38,223 nucleotides of DNA, taken from positions 1 to 38,223 of the forward strand of contig CALAGR010000260.1 of the NCBI GenBank assembly GCA_937891735.1. The letters run 5' to 3'. Both the position numbers and the translations under genes were made by a program. The notes beneath the pieces were generated by a model. It made no database searches and was not told where the DNA came from. It was given only the letters and a program-made list of their open reading frames with translations. Shown piece by piece: positions 16,191-23,547 of this stretch (position 1 is its first letter; every line of letters begins with the position of its first letter). Source of the stretch: an uncultured Pseudomonadota bacterium (lineage in GTDB: Bacteria; Myxococcota_A; UBA796; UBA9615).

Positions 16191-18167
16191 ATGTCTCGCG
16201 CCCGTCCACATGTCCTGCCGCTGCTCCTGGGTCTCGTCCTGCTCGTCAGCGGGCTGGGGGCTTCCACCCGCACGGCGCAGGCGCAGATCGTCCCGCAGTC
16301 GATGGAGGTCGATCTCTTCGGGGGCTACTACTGGTTCGTCAGCAACCTGGAGAACCTGCGCCCGGCGCCCATCTTCGGCGCGCGCCTGGGGGTGAACTTC
16401 GTCGAGTTCATCGGCTTCGAGGCGTCTGTGGGGTACGTGCCGTCAACGACGTGGCACGGCGGCCGCGTGGCCCACTACCTCAACCCGAACTTCGACCTGG
16501 TGATCCACACCACCCCCTGGCGGATCATCCCGTACTTCGAGGTGGGAGCGGGCTTCGCGACCTACATCATCAGCGAGAACTACCGCAAGGGCGTGCCGCC
16601 GTCGGGCAACACGCTTCTGCGCGATCCGTTCCTGACCGCCGCGCAGGAGGCCGCGGGGAGCCTCAAGTACAAGGCTCGGGACATCGACTTCACGTTCAAC
16701 GTGGGCGGCGGGCTCAAGTTCCTGGTGTTCGATCGCGGCGGCCTGCGGATCGACGCCCGCTACATCCTGTCCATCGGTGAGGGCAGCCAGGAGGACGCCG
16801 TGCCCGCCTGGGTGGAGGGGGATCCGACCAACGTCGTCTACAACGACCAGTTCCATCACGTGGAGCTCACCGGCTCGTTCTTCGTGCTGCTCGGCGGCGG
16901 CCCCGGCAAGGACTCCGACGGCGACGGCGTGCCGGACAAGGAAGACCAGTGCCCCGACTCCCCCGAGGACGCCGACGGCTACGACGACGAGGACGGCTGT
17001 CCGGACCGGGACAACGACGGCGACGGCGTCAGCGACACCGAGGACCAGTGCCCCCTCGTGGCGGAGGACCGGGACGGCTGGCGCGACTCGGACGGCTGCC
17101 CCGAGTTCGACAACGACGGCGACGGCATCAAGGACGCCGAGGACGGCTGCCCGGATCAGGCCGAAGACATGGACGGGTTCCAGGACACGGACGGCTGCCC
17201 CGAGGCCGACAACGACCAGGACGGCATCCCGGATCTGCGGGACCGCTGCCCGCTGGAGGCGGAGGACAAGGACGGCTTCCGCGACGACGACGGCTGCCCC
17301 GAGCCGGACAACGACGGCGACGGCGTGCTCGACACGGACGACCTCTGCCCCAACGCCGCCGAGGAGATCAACGGCATCGAGGACGCCGACGGCTGCCCCG
17401 AGATGGACTCAGACGGCGACGGGGTCTACGACGACCGCGACCGCTGCCCCGGTGAGGCGGAGGACCTGGACGGGTTCGAGGACGCGGACGGCTGCCCCGA
17501 CACGGACAACGACGGCGACGGCCTGCCCGACGCCAACGACTTCTGCCCGATGCAGCCCGAGGACAACGACGGCTACGAGGACGGCGACGGCTGCCCCGAC
17601 CTCGACAACGACGAGGACGGCATCGCCGACGACAAGGACAAGTGCCCGGGCAAGGCCGAGGACGACGACGGGTTCGAGGACGAGGACGGCTGCCCCGACT
17701 ACGACAACGACCAGGACGGCGTGCTCGACGGCAAGGACAACTGTCCGATGGTGGCCGAGACGTTCAACGGGTTCGCGGACGAGGACGGCTGCCCGGACGA
17801 GATCCCCGTGGAGCTCCAGAAGTTCACCGGGGCCATCCCCGACATCCAGTTCAAGGTGGACAGCGACGAGCTCCTGCCCACGAGCTACCCGACCTTGAAC
17901 CAGGCCGCCTCCGTGCTGCTCGAGTACAAGAGCGTGCGCATCGAGATCCAGGGGCACGCCAGCAGCGAGGGGGACGACGCCTACAACCTGCAGCTGAGCC
18001 AGCGCCGCGCCGAGTCGGTGCGCAACTACCTCGCCCAGCGGGGTGTGGACGCCCTGCGGCTGATGGCGGTGGGGTACGGCGAAGCGCAGCCGGTGGACAC
18101 GAACCGCACCGACGCGGGACGCCGTCGCAACCGGCGCGTCGAGTTCATCATCGTGCAGTCCGAGTAG
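16191..18167 (+). CDS. OmpA-family protein with thrombospondin type-3 repeats
   Basis: A 658-aa outer-membrane protein from ATG 16191. A signal peptide ends at ...RTAQAQIV, then about 200 residues of alternating hydrophobic strands (VDLFGGYYWFVSNLENL, FGFEASVGYVP) form a predicted beta-barrel. Nine units of about 33 residues follow (about 241-537), each like DNDGDGVxDxxDxCP..AEDxDGFxDxDGCP. They are Ca-binding thrombospondin type-3 repeats giving an extended stalk. The C-terminal OmpA domain has IQGHASSEGDDAYN, LSQRRAESVRNYL and TDAGRRRNRRVEF, with the Asp/Arg pair that binds diaminopimelate of peptidoglycan. It probably anchors the outer membrane to the wall, similar to other Deltaproteobacterial TSP3-OmpA proteins. 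Convergent with the PilZ gene 3 nt away. Confidence 0.94.
   Translation: MSRARPHVLPLLLGLVLLVSGLGASTRTAQAQIVPQSMEVDLFGGYYWFVSNLENLRPAPIFGARLGVNFVEFIGFEASVGYVPSTTWHGGRVAHYLNPNFDLVIHTTPWRIIPYFEVGAGFATYIISENYRKGVPPSGNTLLRDPFLTAAQEAAGSLKYKARDIDFTFNVGGGLKFLVFDRGGLRIDARYILSIGEGSQEDAVPAWVEGDPTNVVYNDQFHHVELTGSFFVLLGGGPGKDSDGDGVPDKEDQCPDSPEDADGYDDEDGCPDRDNDGDGVSDTEDQCPLVAEDRDGWRDSDGCPEFDNDGDGIKDAEDGCPDQAEDMDGFQDTDGCPEADNDQDGIPDLRDRCPLEAEDKDGFRDDDGCPEPDNDGDGVLDTDDLCPNAAEEINGIEDADGCPEMDSDGDGVYDDRDRCPGEAEDLDGFEDADGCPDTDNDGDGLPDANDFCPMQPEDNDGYEDGDGCPDLDNDEDGIADDKDKCPGKAEDDDGFEDEDGCPDYDNDQDGVLDGKDNCPMVAETFNGFADEDGCPDEIPVELQKFTGAIPDIQFKVDSDELLPTSYPTLNQAASVLLEYKSVRIEIQGHASSEGDDAYNLQLSQRRAESVRNYLAQRGVDALRLMAVGYGEAQPVDTNRTDAGRRRNRRVEFIIVQSE
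16911..17801 (+). repeat. Nine degenerate 99-bp repeats (TSP3 units)
   Basis: Nine in-frame units each of about 99 bp encode the paired calcium-binding motifs of the OmpA protein. Cys-Pro and Asp positions repeat exactly, while codons drift. The 33-residue period holds two half-repeats (DxDxDG and DxDGCP). Confidence 0.9.
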
Positions 18168-18170
18168 GGC

Positions 18171-18959
18171 CTATCGGTACCGCTCGGCCTCTTGCTTGAA
18201 GAACTTGAGGATCGACTTGACCACGTGGCGGTCCATCGGCGACAGGCCCGCGGTGCGCAGCCCGATCCCGTGCTCGAAGCCGCCGTCGGCCGGCGTCTGC
18301 ACCCACACCACCTCGGCGAGCAGCCGCAGCACGCAGTGGGACGAGGGCGGCACCACCTCCAGGTAGATGCGGTCTCCCTCCGCGAGCTCGCTGCCGGCGT
18401 AGGGGACGAACACGCCGTCCTGCTCGAGCAGGTGCTTGGCGACCTGCTGGAACAGGGACGCCATGCCCGGTGACCACCGCAGCGCGGGGCGCGCCTTCTC
18501 GTCGGCGGGCACCAGATAGGCCTCGCCCGAGTGCACCGGGCCGGCCCAGTGGTTGCGCGCGATGTCGCCGGGCTCGGGGTTGATCTCGTTGCGCACCCAC
18601 TTCGCGATGAAGCGCCGCTTGACGGGATCCAGGTTGTGGAACTCGAGGCCGCAGACGCGCTCGCCGTCCTTTTCCCGCACCGAGCGCACCAGACCCGCGC
18701 AGGTGATCTCGTCTTCATGGTGCTGGGGCATCGCGAACGTCAGCTGCACGACCTGCCCGAGCTCCACCTCCATCGGGACCGCCGCCGCCGCGCCGCTGGA
18801 CGAGATGTCCTGGAACACGCTCGTCGCGGTGACGCCGTCCAGGCTCAGCTTCACGGCGATCCGACACGCGATGCGGGGCGCCGCACGGAGCTCCCGTCCG
18901 CCCCCGGAAGAGGAGGCAGCCGGCAGGGCTGGGGACCGATGAACGCGGCCGATCAACAT
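18171..18959 (-). CDS. Two-domain PilZ protein
   Basis: A 262-aa protein starting at ATG 18959, chosen because AGGAG lies about 8 nt upstream; the longer open frame adds residues without similarity. The first domain shows the c-di-GMP-binding RAAPR (RxxxR) and DISSSG (DxSxxG) signatures followed by PilZ beta-barrel strands. The C-terminal half has a second, more divergent PilZ-like barrel (LLAEVVWVQ...GIGLRTAGLSP) lacking the Arg motif. Such double PilZ proteins are common in Myxococcota and link c-di-GMP to motility or surface traits. Convergent with the OmpA gene. Confidence 0.85.
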   Translation of the reverse strand: MLIGRVHRSPALPAASSSGGGRELRAAPRIACRIAVKLSLDGVTATSVFQDISSSGAAAAVPMEVELGQVVQLTFAMPQHHEDEITCAGLVRSVREKDGERVCGLEFHNLDPVKRRFIAKWVRNEINPEPGDIARNHWAGPVHSGEAYLVPADEKARPALRWSPGMASLFQQVAKHLLEQDGVFVPYAGSELAEGDRIYLEVVPPSSHCVLRLLAEVVWVQTPADGGFEHGIGLRTAGLSPMDRHVVKSILKFFKQEAERYR

Positions 18960-18982
18960 ATCCACTCCTGCGTGCTCGAACG

Positions 18983-18998
18983 GACGCTCCAGAGCGTC
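18983..18998. promoter_or_regulatory. Near-perfect palindrome upstream of PilZ gene
   Basis: GACGCTC and GAGCGTC, 7-bp arms with a 2-nt centre, lie 23 nt upstream of the PilZ start codon in the 121-nt gap to the next gene. The spacing suits an operator overlapping the promoter. No regulator is known. Confidence 0.4.
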
Positions 18999-19081
18999 TC
19001 GGCCCCCCGCACTGTGGAGCCGTCTTGTCTCTAACGGCGGCAGGGCCGGGGACTTGAGCGGCTCAGATGACCATTTCGCGC

Positions 19082-19519
19082 TCAGCGCGGGGTGTCTTCG
19101 TTCACGAGCGGCAGATCCGGGCGCACGAGCACGGCGGAGGTCTTGCACTGCACCGCCGCGAACGGGTCACAGGTCATCTGCTCCGTCATCTGGATCGCGG
19201 CCTGCGCGCGATCGAAGGTGCCCTGGGCGACGGCGACGTCGTACACCCCCAGCGCGATGGCCTCATCGAGGGTCTGCTGGACCAGCTCGGCGGTGGGCGC
19301 GTCGGCCGCGGCGGCGTAGCAGTCGAGCACCTCGGCGGCGTCGGCGCGCCGGTACATGTCGTCCAGGCACCCGCGCTTGCACTGCTCGACCGAGGTCCAG
19401 GCGGGCCACTCGCACACGGTGACGAACTTGCGGCAGATCTGCTCGCAGCGGGGGCCGTTGTCGCCGCTGCCGCATCCCACGAGGGCCACGGCGAACCAGA
19501 GGATCGCGAACCGCTTCAT
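19082..19519 (-). CDS. Cys-rich lipoprotein
   Basis: A 145-aa lipoprotein. MKRFAILWFAVALVGCGS has lipobox VGC (Cys16). The mature region contains a CxxxC / C...C pattern (CEQICRKFVTVCEW, CKRGCLDDMY, LDCYAAAA) that suggests a helical, disulphide-stabilised domain. No family recognised. The ATGA start overlaps the stop of the propeller lipoprotein, so it is the third gene of a coupled operon. Confidence 0.85.
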   Translation of the reverse strand: MKRFAILWFAVALVGCGSGDNGPRCEQICRKFVTVCEWPAWTSVEQCKRGCLDDMYRRADAAEVLDCYAAAADAPTAELVQQTLDEAIALGVYDVAVAQGTFDRAQAAIQMTEQMTCDPFAAVQCKTSAVLVRPDLPLVNEDTPR

Positions 19520-20727
19520 TCCGTCTCCTCCCGGGGGAACGGCGCGATCCCGAGCCCGATCCCGCTGAACTCCTCGCCGGAGTCCGGGTCTTCGAACGTG
19601 TCGGTGAAGAACACGTGCACGCGGCCGTTGATGAACAGCGCCCGGGGGCTGTCCAGGGTGCGGGTGGATGCCGTGTCCAGCGCCACGGGCTCGCTGCTGA
19701 CCCGCTGCCAGTCGGCGTCCGGCGAGTTGGAGCTGGCCAGGCCGAGCTCCTGGCCGTCCTGGCCGATGAAGATCAGGTTGCTGCCCGGGTCATCGGTGGC
19801 GATCACGTCTTCGTATCCGGCGTACAGCATCCAGTAGCGGTCCTGATCGACGCCATCCCCGAACGTGAACACCGAGGGCTTGTGCACCCCTTCGGCGTCG
19901 AACTGCGGGCCGCGGTGCTCGGAGTGCAGCAGCACCGGATCGTTGCGCACCTCGAAGTTCACCCCGTCGACGGTGCTCATGTAGCCGATGTTGTAGTGGG
20001 TCTGTTCCAGGAGCTCCTGCAGGTTGGTGGTCTCCCCCGGTCGGGTGATCCCGCCCACCCACAGGTGGAACACGCCGTCCTCGTACAGGGCGTCGCAGCC
20101 CCAGACCCGCGAGATGGAACGGGGATCGGTGACCTCCGCGAAGGGATCCAGGGGGTTCTGCAGGTCCTTGAGCCACACCAGGCCGTCCACGGACGTCGCG
20201 TGCCCGAAGGTCGTGCCCGAGGCGACCGAGTTCGTGCCGGTGTACCAGAGGTGGTAGCGCCCCAGGCGTCCATCGAACGCCATGCAGCCGACGCTCGCGC
20301 CGTCCTTGTCGAAGTCGCTGTCGCGCTCCCCCACCCGCAGCACGGGGTTGTACGGGTGGCGCCTCCAGGTGGTCGCGTCCATCGAGACCGCGTAGCCGAT
20401 CTCCTCGGAGCCGCTCGTCGGACCGCGGCCCGAGTACCACATCTGATAGAACGGAGCCCCGAAGATCTCCCGCTGGATGATGTCGAAGTCCCCGATTCCA
20501 CTGGACTCCCAGGCCGCGGCCTCGGGATCCCGGTCGCTGAACACGGGCAGGCAGGTGTACCGCTCCCAACCTTGCTCGGTGGGCTCGAAGTCGCAGTCCA
20601 CGACGTCGTGGATGTCCGGTCGATACTCGACCGCGGTGACGTAGCTGTATTCGTCGTCGCAGGAGCTGAGCCCGCCGCTGGCGCAGAGCAGGACGACGGT
20701 GAGCAGGGCGGTGGTGGGCCGGGTCAT
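19516..20727 (-). CDS. Lipoprotein with five-bladed beta-propeller (GH43/GH130-like fold)
   Basis: A 403-aa protein from ATG 20727 (ATGA overlap with the upstream stop). MTRPTTALLTVVLLCASGGLSSC is a lipoprotein signal. Repeated blade motifs FYQMWYSGRGP, YHLWYTGTNSV, VFHLWVGGITRP, RYWMLYAGYED and RVHVFFTDTFEDP are typical of the GH43/GH32/GH130 glycosidase clan ('W..WY.G'). Catalytic carboxylates cannot be assigned with confidence. A beta-strand-rich N-terminus with three cysteines precedes it. It may bind or cut a glycan at the cell surface. Confidence 0.85.
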   Translation of the reverse strand: MTRPTTALLTVVLLCASGGLSSCDDEYSYVTAVEYRPDIHDVVDCDFEPTEQGWERYTCLPVFSDRDPEAAAWESSGIGDFDIIQREIFGAPFYQMWYSGRGPTSGSEEIGYAVSMDATTWRRHPYNPVLRVGERDSDFDKDGASVGCMAFDGRLGRYHLWYTGTNSVASGTTFGHATSVDGLVWLKDLQNPLDPFAEVTDPRSISRVWGCDALYEDGVFHLWVGGITRPGETTNLQELLEQTHYNIGYMSTVDGVNFEVRNDPVLLHSEHRGPQFDAEGVHKPSVFTFGDGVDQDRYWMLYAGYEDVIATDDPGSNLIFIGQDGQELGLASSNSPDADWQRVSSEPVALDTASTRTLDSPRALFINGRVHVFFTDTFEDPDSGEEFSGIGLGIAPFPREETE

Positions 20728-21746
20728 CGTCGCGCCTCCCCGATGAGCTTGCGGCGCGCCTCGCGGAACCGGGCGCCTTCGATGGCCTGCACGACCAGCA
20801 TGCTCAGGGTGCCCGTGAGGAACACCGAGGCGCCGATCACCGATCCATCGCGCCGCTGGTCGAAGCTCCTGGTGAAGAAGAGGTGCCTGGACATGGCCAC
20901 CGTGTCGCCGAGCCGCTCCGCGTCCCGATACGCCAGATACTCCTGCTGGGCCTGGGTCTCCCAGAACAGCGACGAGTAGGTGAAGATCGAGGTGCCGAGC
21001 AGACCGGCCCCCACCATCGCCCACCGCGCCCCGCTGCCCCGGGCGCTCAGGCGGGGGCGCCCATCCCGGCGATACACCAGGCCCACCGAGACCGGGCCCT
21101 CCTGCGCGGCCGCGTCCAGGTCCATGGCGAGCCCATCCGCGCTCAGGAGCACGCGCTGCTCTTCGGCGTCCGCCCGCGCCTTGTCGGCCTCCACCCGCGC
21201 GCAGCTCTGCTGCACCATGCGGTGGTCGGGGCCTTCGGGATCGAGCGAGGCCAGGGCGTTTGCGCAGACGGCCACCTTGTCGGCCCAGTCGGGGGCCTCG
21301 TCCACTGCGTCGTAGAACGCGAACAGGTCGAACTCCGGCGCCGTCGGCGCCTCTCCATCGGTCCGGCTCCTGGCGGCGCGCAGCACCGCGTCGACGTCGA
21401 GCTTCGTGACCCGCCCGCCGAACAGCCGGAGCTGCCCGTCCCAGGTCTGATCGCCCCGCTTCACCGCCACCCCGACGAGGCCCTCCTCGAGCCCGCGCAC
21501 GAGCAGGGGCGGGTTCTTGGACAGATGCAGGGCGTCCAGCGCGATGGGCTCGAACCCGATCTCGAGCGCGGTCAGGCCGAGCCCGGCGATCACCAGGAGG
21601 GCGGCCTCGCCGGTGCCGGGCAGCTCCAGTTCCTCGGCGAGGGTGACGGGATCCAGCGTGAGCGGACCCACCACCACCTGCTGGGCGAAGGCGGTGGCCG
21701 GCTGCAGGAGCAGGAGGGCGGCGAGGAGGGGGAGGAGCACACGCAT
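20724..21746 (-). CDS. Secreted or membrane-anchored protein of unknown function
   Basis: A 340-aa product from ATG 21746; an ATG five codons upstream (21761) is also possible and neither has a clear ribosome site. The signal peptide MRVLLPLLAALLLLQPATAFA is followed by a PEGA-like region with Lys/Val-rich strands. Two hydrophobic segments near the C-terminus (WAMVGAGLLGTSIFTYSSLF, SVIGASVFLTGTLSMLVVQAI) flank a Gln/Glu/Arg loop. This fits inner-membrane-anchored periplasmic proteins common in Myxococcota. Family not recognised. It is the first gene of the propeller operon. Confidence 0.8.
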   Translation of the reverse strand: MRVLLPLLAALLLLQPATAFAQQVVVGPLTLDPVTLAEELELPGTGEAALLVIAGLGLTALEIGFEPIALDALHLSKNPPLLVRGLEEGLVGVAVKRGDQTWDGQLRLFGGRVTKLDVDAVLRAARSRTDGEAPTAPEFDLFAFYDAVDEAPDWADKVAVCANALASLDPEGPDHRMVQQSCARVEADKARADAEEQRVLLSADGLAMDLDAAAQEGPVSVGLVYRRDGRPRLSARGSGARWAMVGAGLLGTSIFTYSSLFWETQAQQEYLAYRDAERLGDTVAMSRHLFFTRSFDQRRDGSVIGASVFLTGTLSMLVVQAIEGARFREARRKLIGEARR

Positions 21747-21812
21747 GGGCGAACAGGGCATCTATCACACCCCGGCCCCCGAAGGAGCGGGCATGGGGAG
21801 GGCTTGGCACAA

Positions 21813-21851
21813 CCTGACAGGGTCTTTGCGTCAGGAGTCGCGGGTCAGGAG
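21813..21851. promoter_or_regulatory. Three GTCAGG half-sites upstream of globin gene
   Basis: CCTGAC at 21813-21818 is the reverse complement of GTCAGG at 21830-21835; GTCAGGAG recurs as a direct repeat at 21830 and 21844. The spacing of the two direct copies is 14 bp. They lie in the 140-nt gap between the divergent membrane-protein and globin genes. No sigma-70 promoter stands out. Confidence 0.35.
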
Positions 21852-21886
21852 CCGGAACACTAGACTGCGCCACCACGGAGCGTGAC

Positions 21887-22297
21887 ATGACGCCAGAGAC
21901 GATCGCCGCACTCGAAGCCTCCTTCGCCGCCATCGGCGACCGCCGCACCGAGCTCACCCCCTTGTTCTACGACCGGCTCTTCGCCCGCGCGCCCGGCGTT
22001 CGGGGGCTGTTCCCCGACGACATCAGCCACCAGGCCATGAAGCTCGCGGACACGCTCGAGGTGGTCATCGCGCACCTCCGCTCGCTCGACTCGGTCGCTC
22101 CGGCCTTGATGGAGATGGGCGACCGCCACGCGCGCTACGGCGCGAAGCCCGAGCACTACCCGATCGTCGGAGATACCCTGCTGGCCTCCTTGGCCGAAGT
22201 CTCTGGGGATGCATGGAACCACAAGGTCGAAGAAGCCTGGCGCGAAGCCATCGAGGTCATCTCGGCGACGATGCTCTCCGGAGTGCGCTCGCGCTGA
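21887..22297 (+). CDS. Single-domain bacterial globin (Vitreoscilla haemoglobin type)
   Basis: A 136-aa haem protein. LTPLFYDRLFARAPGVRGLFP matches the B/C helices of flavohaemoglobin-type globins with B10 Tyr28. HQAMKLADTLEVVIAHL is the E helix with Gln49 at E7. KPEHYPIVGDTLLASL is the F helix with the proximal His90 (HYPIVG is strictly family-like). The C-terminal H helix has AWREAIEVISATML. There is no reductase domain, so it is a single-domain globin that could bind oxygen or NO. The Tyr(B10)-Gln(E7) pair fits oxygen binding and NO chemistry. Confidence 0.92.
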   Translation: MTPETIAALEASFAAIGDRRTELTPLFYDRLFARAPGVRGLFPDDISHQAMKLADTLEVVIAHLRSLDSVAPALMEMGDRHARYGAKPEHYPIVGDTLLASLAEVSGDAWNHKVEEAWREAIEVISATMLSGVRSR

Positions 22298-23478
22298 TCG
22301 CCCTGGGCGTCGCGCTCGGGGGGTGCGCGTCGGATCCCTGGCTCGTGCCGCGCCTCGACGACGATCCGGAGACCATCGTGCCCCGGGCCGGCATGCCCGC
22401 CGGGGTCGCGGCCCAGGCGTCCAACAACAACCTCGACATCGTGCACCACGACGGGCGCCTGTTCTTCGCGTGGCGCACCGGCCCCTCGCACTTCGCGTCA
22501 CCGGACGTGTGGATGTACGTGGTGTCGCGCGCCCCGGGCGGGGCCTGGGAGCTCGAGGCCAGCTTCCACCACGAGACCGACCTGCGGGAGCCGCGCTTCC
22601 TGTCCTGGAGCGGGCAGCTGTGGCTGTACTTCGCGGAGCTGGGGGACAACCCGTCGGCCTTCGAGCCCGGGCAGGCCTTCGTGTCCGAGCGCAACGCCCT
22701 GGGGGACTGGACCGACGAGGTGCAGATCCACGAGCAGGGCTTCATCCCCTGGCGCACGAAGGTCATCGATGACGTTCCGTACATGCTCGGCTACGTCGGG
22801 GGCGAGAACATCTACGCCCTCGGTGAGGACGTCGAGCCGGACCCGGTGCAGGTGCACTTCCTGACCACGACCGACGGCTACGCGTGGTCCCCCGTCGCTG
22901 GGGGCCAGCCCGTGGTGCACACCGGGGGCGGATCGGAGACCGACGTCGCCGTCCTCGAGGACGGCACCCTGGTGGCCGTGATGCGCAACGAGTTGGGGGA
23001 TCCCGGGGGCTTCGGCAGCAAGATCTGCCGGGCCGAGGCCGGCTCCTGGGGGAACTGGCGCTGCTCGTACGACCCCCGCAAGTACGACTCGCCCCTCGTC
23101 TTCACGTTCGATGGGCGGGTCTTCCTGCTGGCCCGCCGCAACGTCACGGACACCGGCAACTACGACCTGGGCCGGGATGATCTGACTCAATCCCAGAAGT
23201 ACTTCGAGTATCAGACGGACTACTGGGCGAAGCCGAAGCGCTGCGCCTTGTGGGAGGTGGACGGGGTCGCCCTGACGGTGGAGTGGCTCCTGGATCTGCC
23301 GTCGGCCGGCGACACCTGCTTTCCGGGGGTCGTGCCCTACGGCGAGGAGGCGGCCTTCCTCATCTACAACTACAGCTCGCCCATCGACGGGGACCTCGAC
23401 ATCTCCTGGCTTCAGGGCCAGGTGGGCACGACCAGCATCTACAGCCACGTGCTCCGGTTCGTGGATCAGGACGAGTAG
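22213..23478 (+). CDS. Lipoprotein with sialidase-like beta-propeller
   Basis: A 421-aa product if the only available ATG in frame (22213) is used, which overlaps the globin gene by 85 nt. From there LRSALALIALGVALGGC is the signal, lipobox LGGC (Cys38), with a long n-region. The mature region shows repeated propeller strands (RLFFAWRTGPSHF, LWLYFAELGDN, VPYMLGYVGGENIY, LVAVMRNEL, RVFLLARRNV), as in sialidase/GH33-like or GH43-like folds. The pattern of Trp/Tyr positions resembles the propeller lipoprotein at 19516. No catalytic assignment. The overlap with the globin may mean the true start is a downstream non-ATG codon. Confidence 0.78.
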   Translation: MEPQGRRSLARSHRGHLGDDALRSALALIALGVALGGCASDPWLVPRLDDDPETIVPRAGMPAGVAAQASNNNLDIVHHDGRLFFAWRTGPSHFASPDVWMYVVSRAPGGAWELEASFHHETDLREPRFLSWSGQLWLYFAELGDNPSAFEPGQAFVSERNALGDWTDEVQIHEQGFIPWRTKVIDDVPYMLGYVGGENIYALGEDVEPDPVQVHFLTTTDGYAWSPVAGGQPVVHTGGGSETDVAVLEDGTLVAVMRNELGDPGGFGSKICRAEAGSWGNWRCSYDPRKYDSPLVFTFDGRVFLLARRNVTDTGNYDLGRDDLTQSQKYFEYQTDYWAKPKRCALWEVDGVALTVEWLLDLPSAGDTCFPGVVPYGEEAAFLIYNYSSPIDGDLDISWLQGQVGTTSIYSHVLRFVDQDE

Positions 23479-23547
23479 CGTGGCTGGAGCGGTGTTCGGG
23501 CTCCGGGCGAGCCACGCTCCCTGGTAGGCTCCGACGCCTTCGGGACC

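Noticed and set aside
16911..17801. Possible CRISPR array from regular 99-bp periodicity
   Set aside because: The repeats are in-frame codons of TSP3 units with diverging bases and no spacers; Cas6-like gene nearby made this worth checking.
21805..21830. Possible sigma-54 promoter (TGGCAC) before the globin gene
   Set aside because: No TTGC element at the required distance from the GG dinucleotide.
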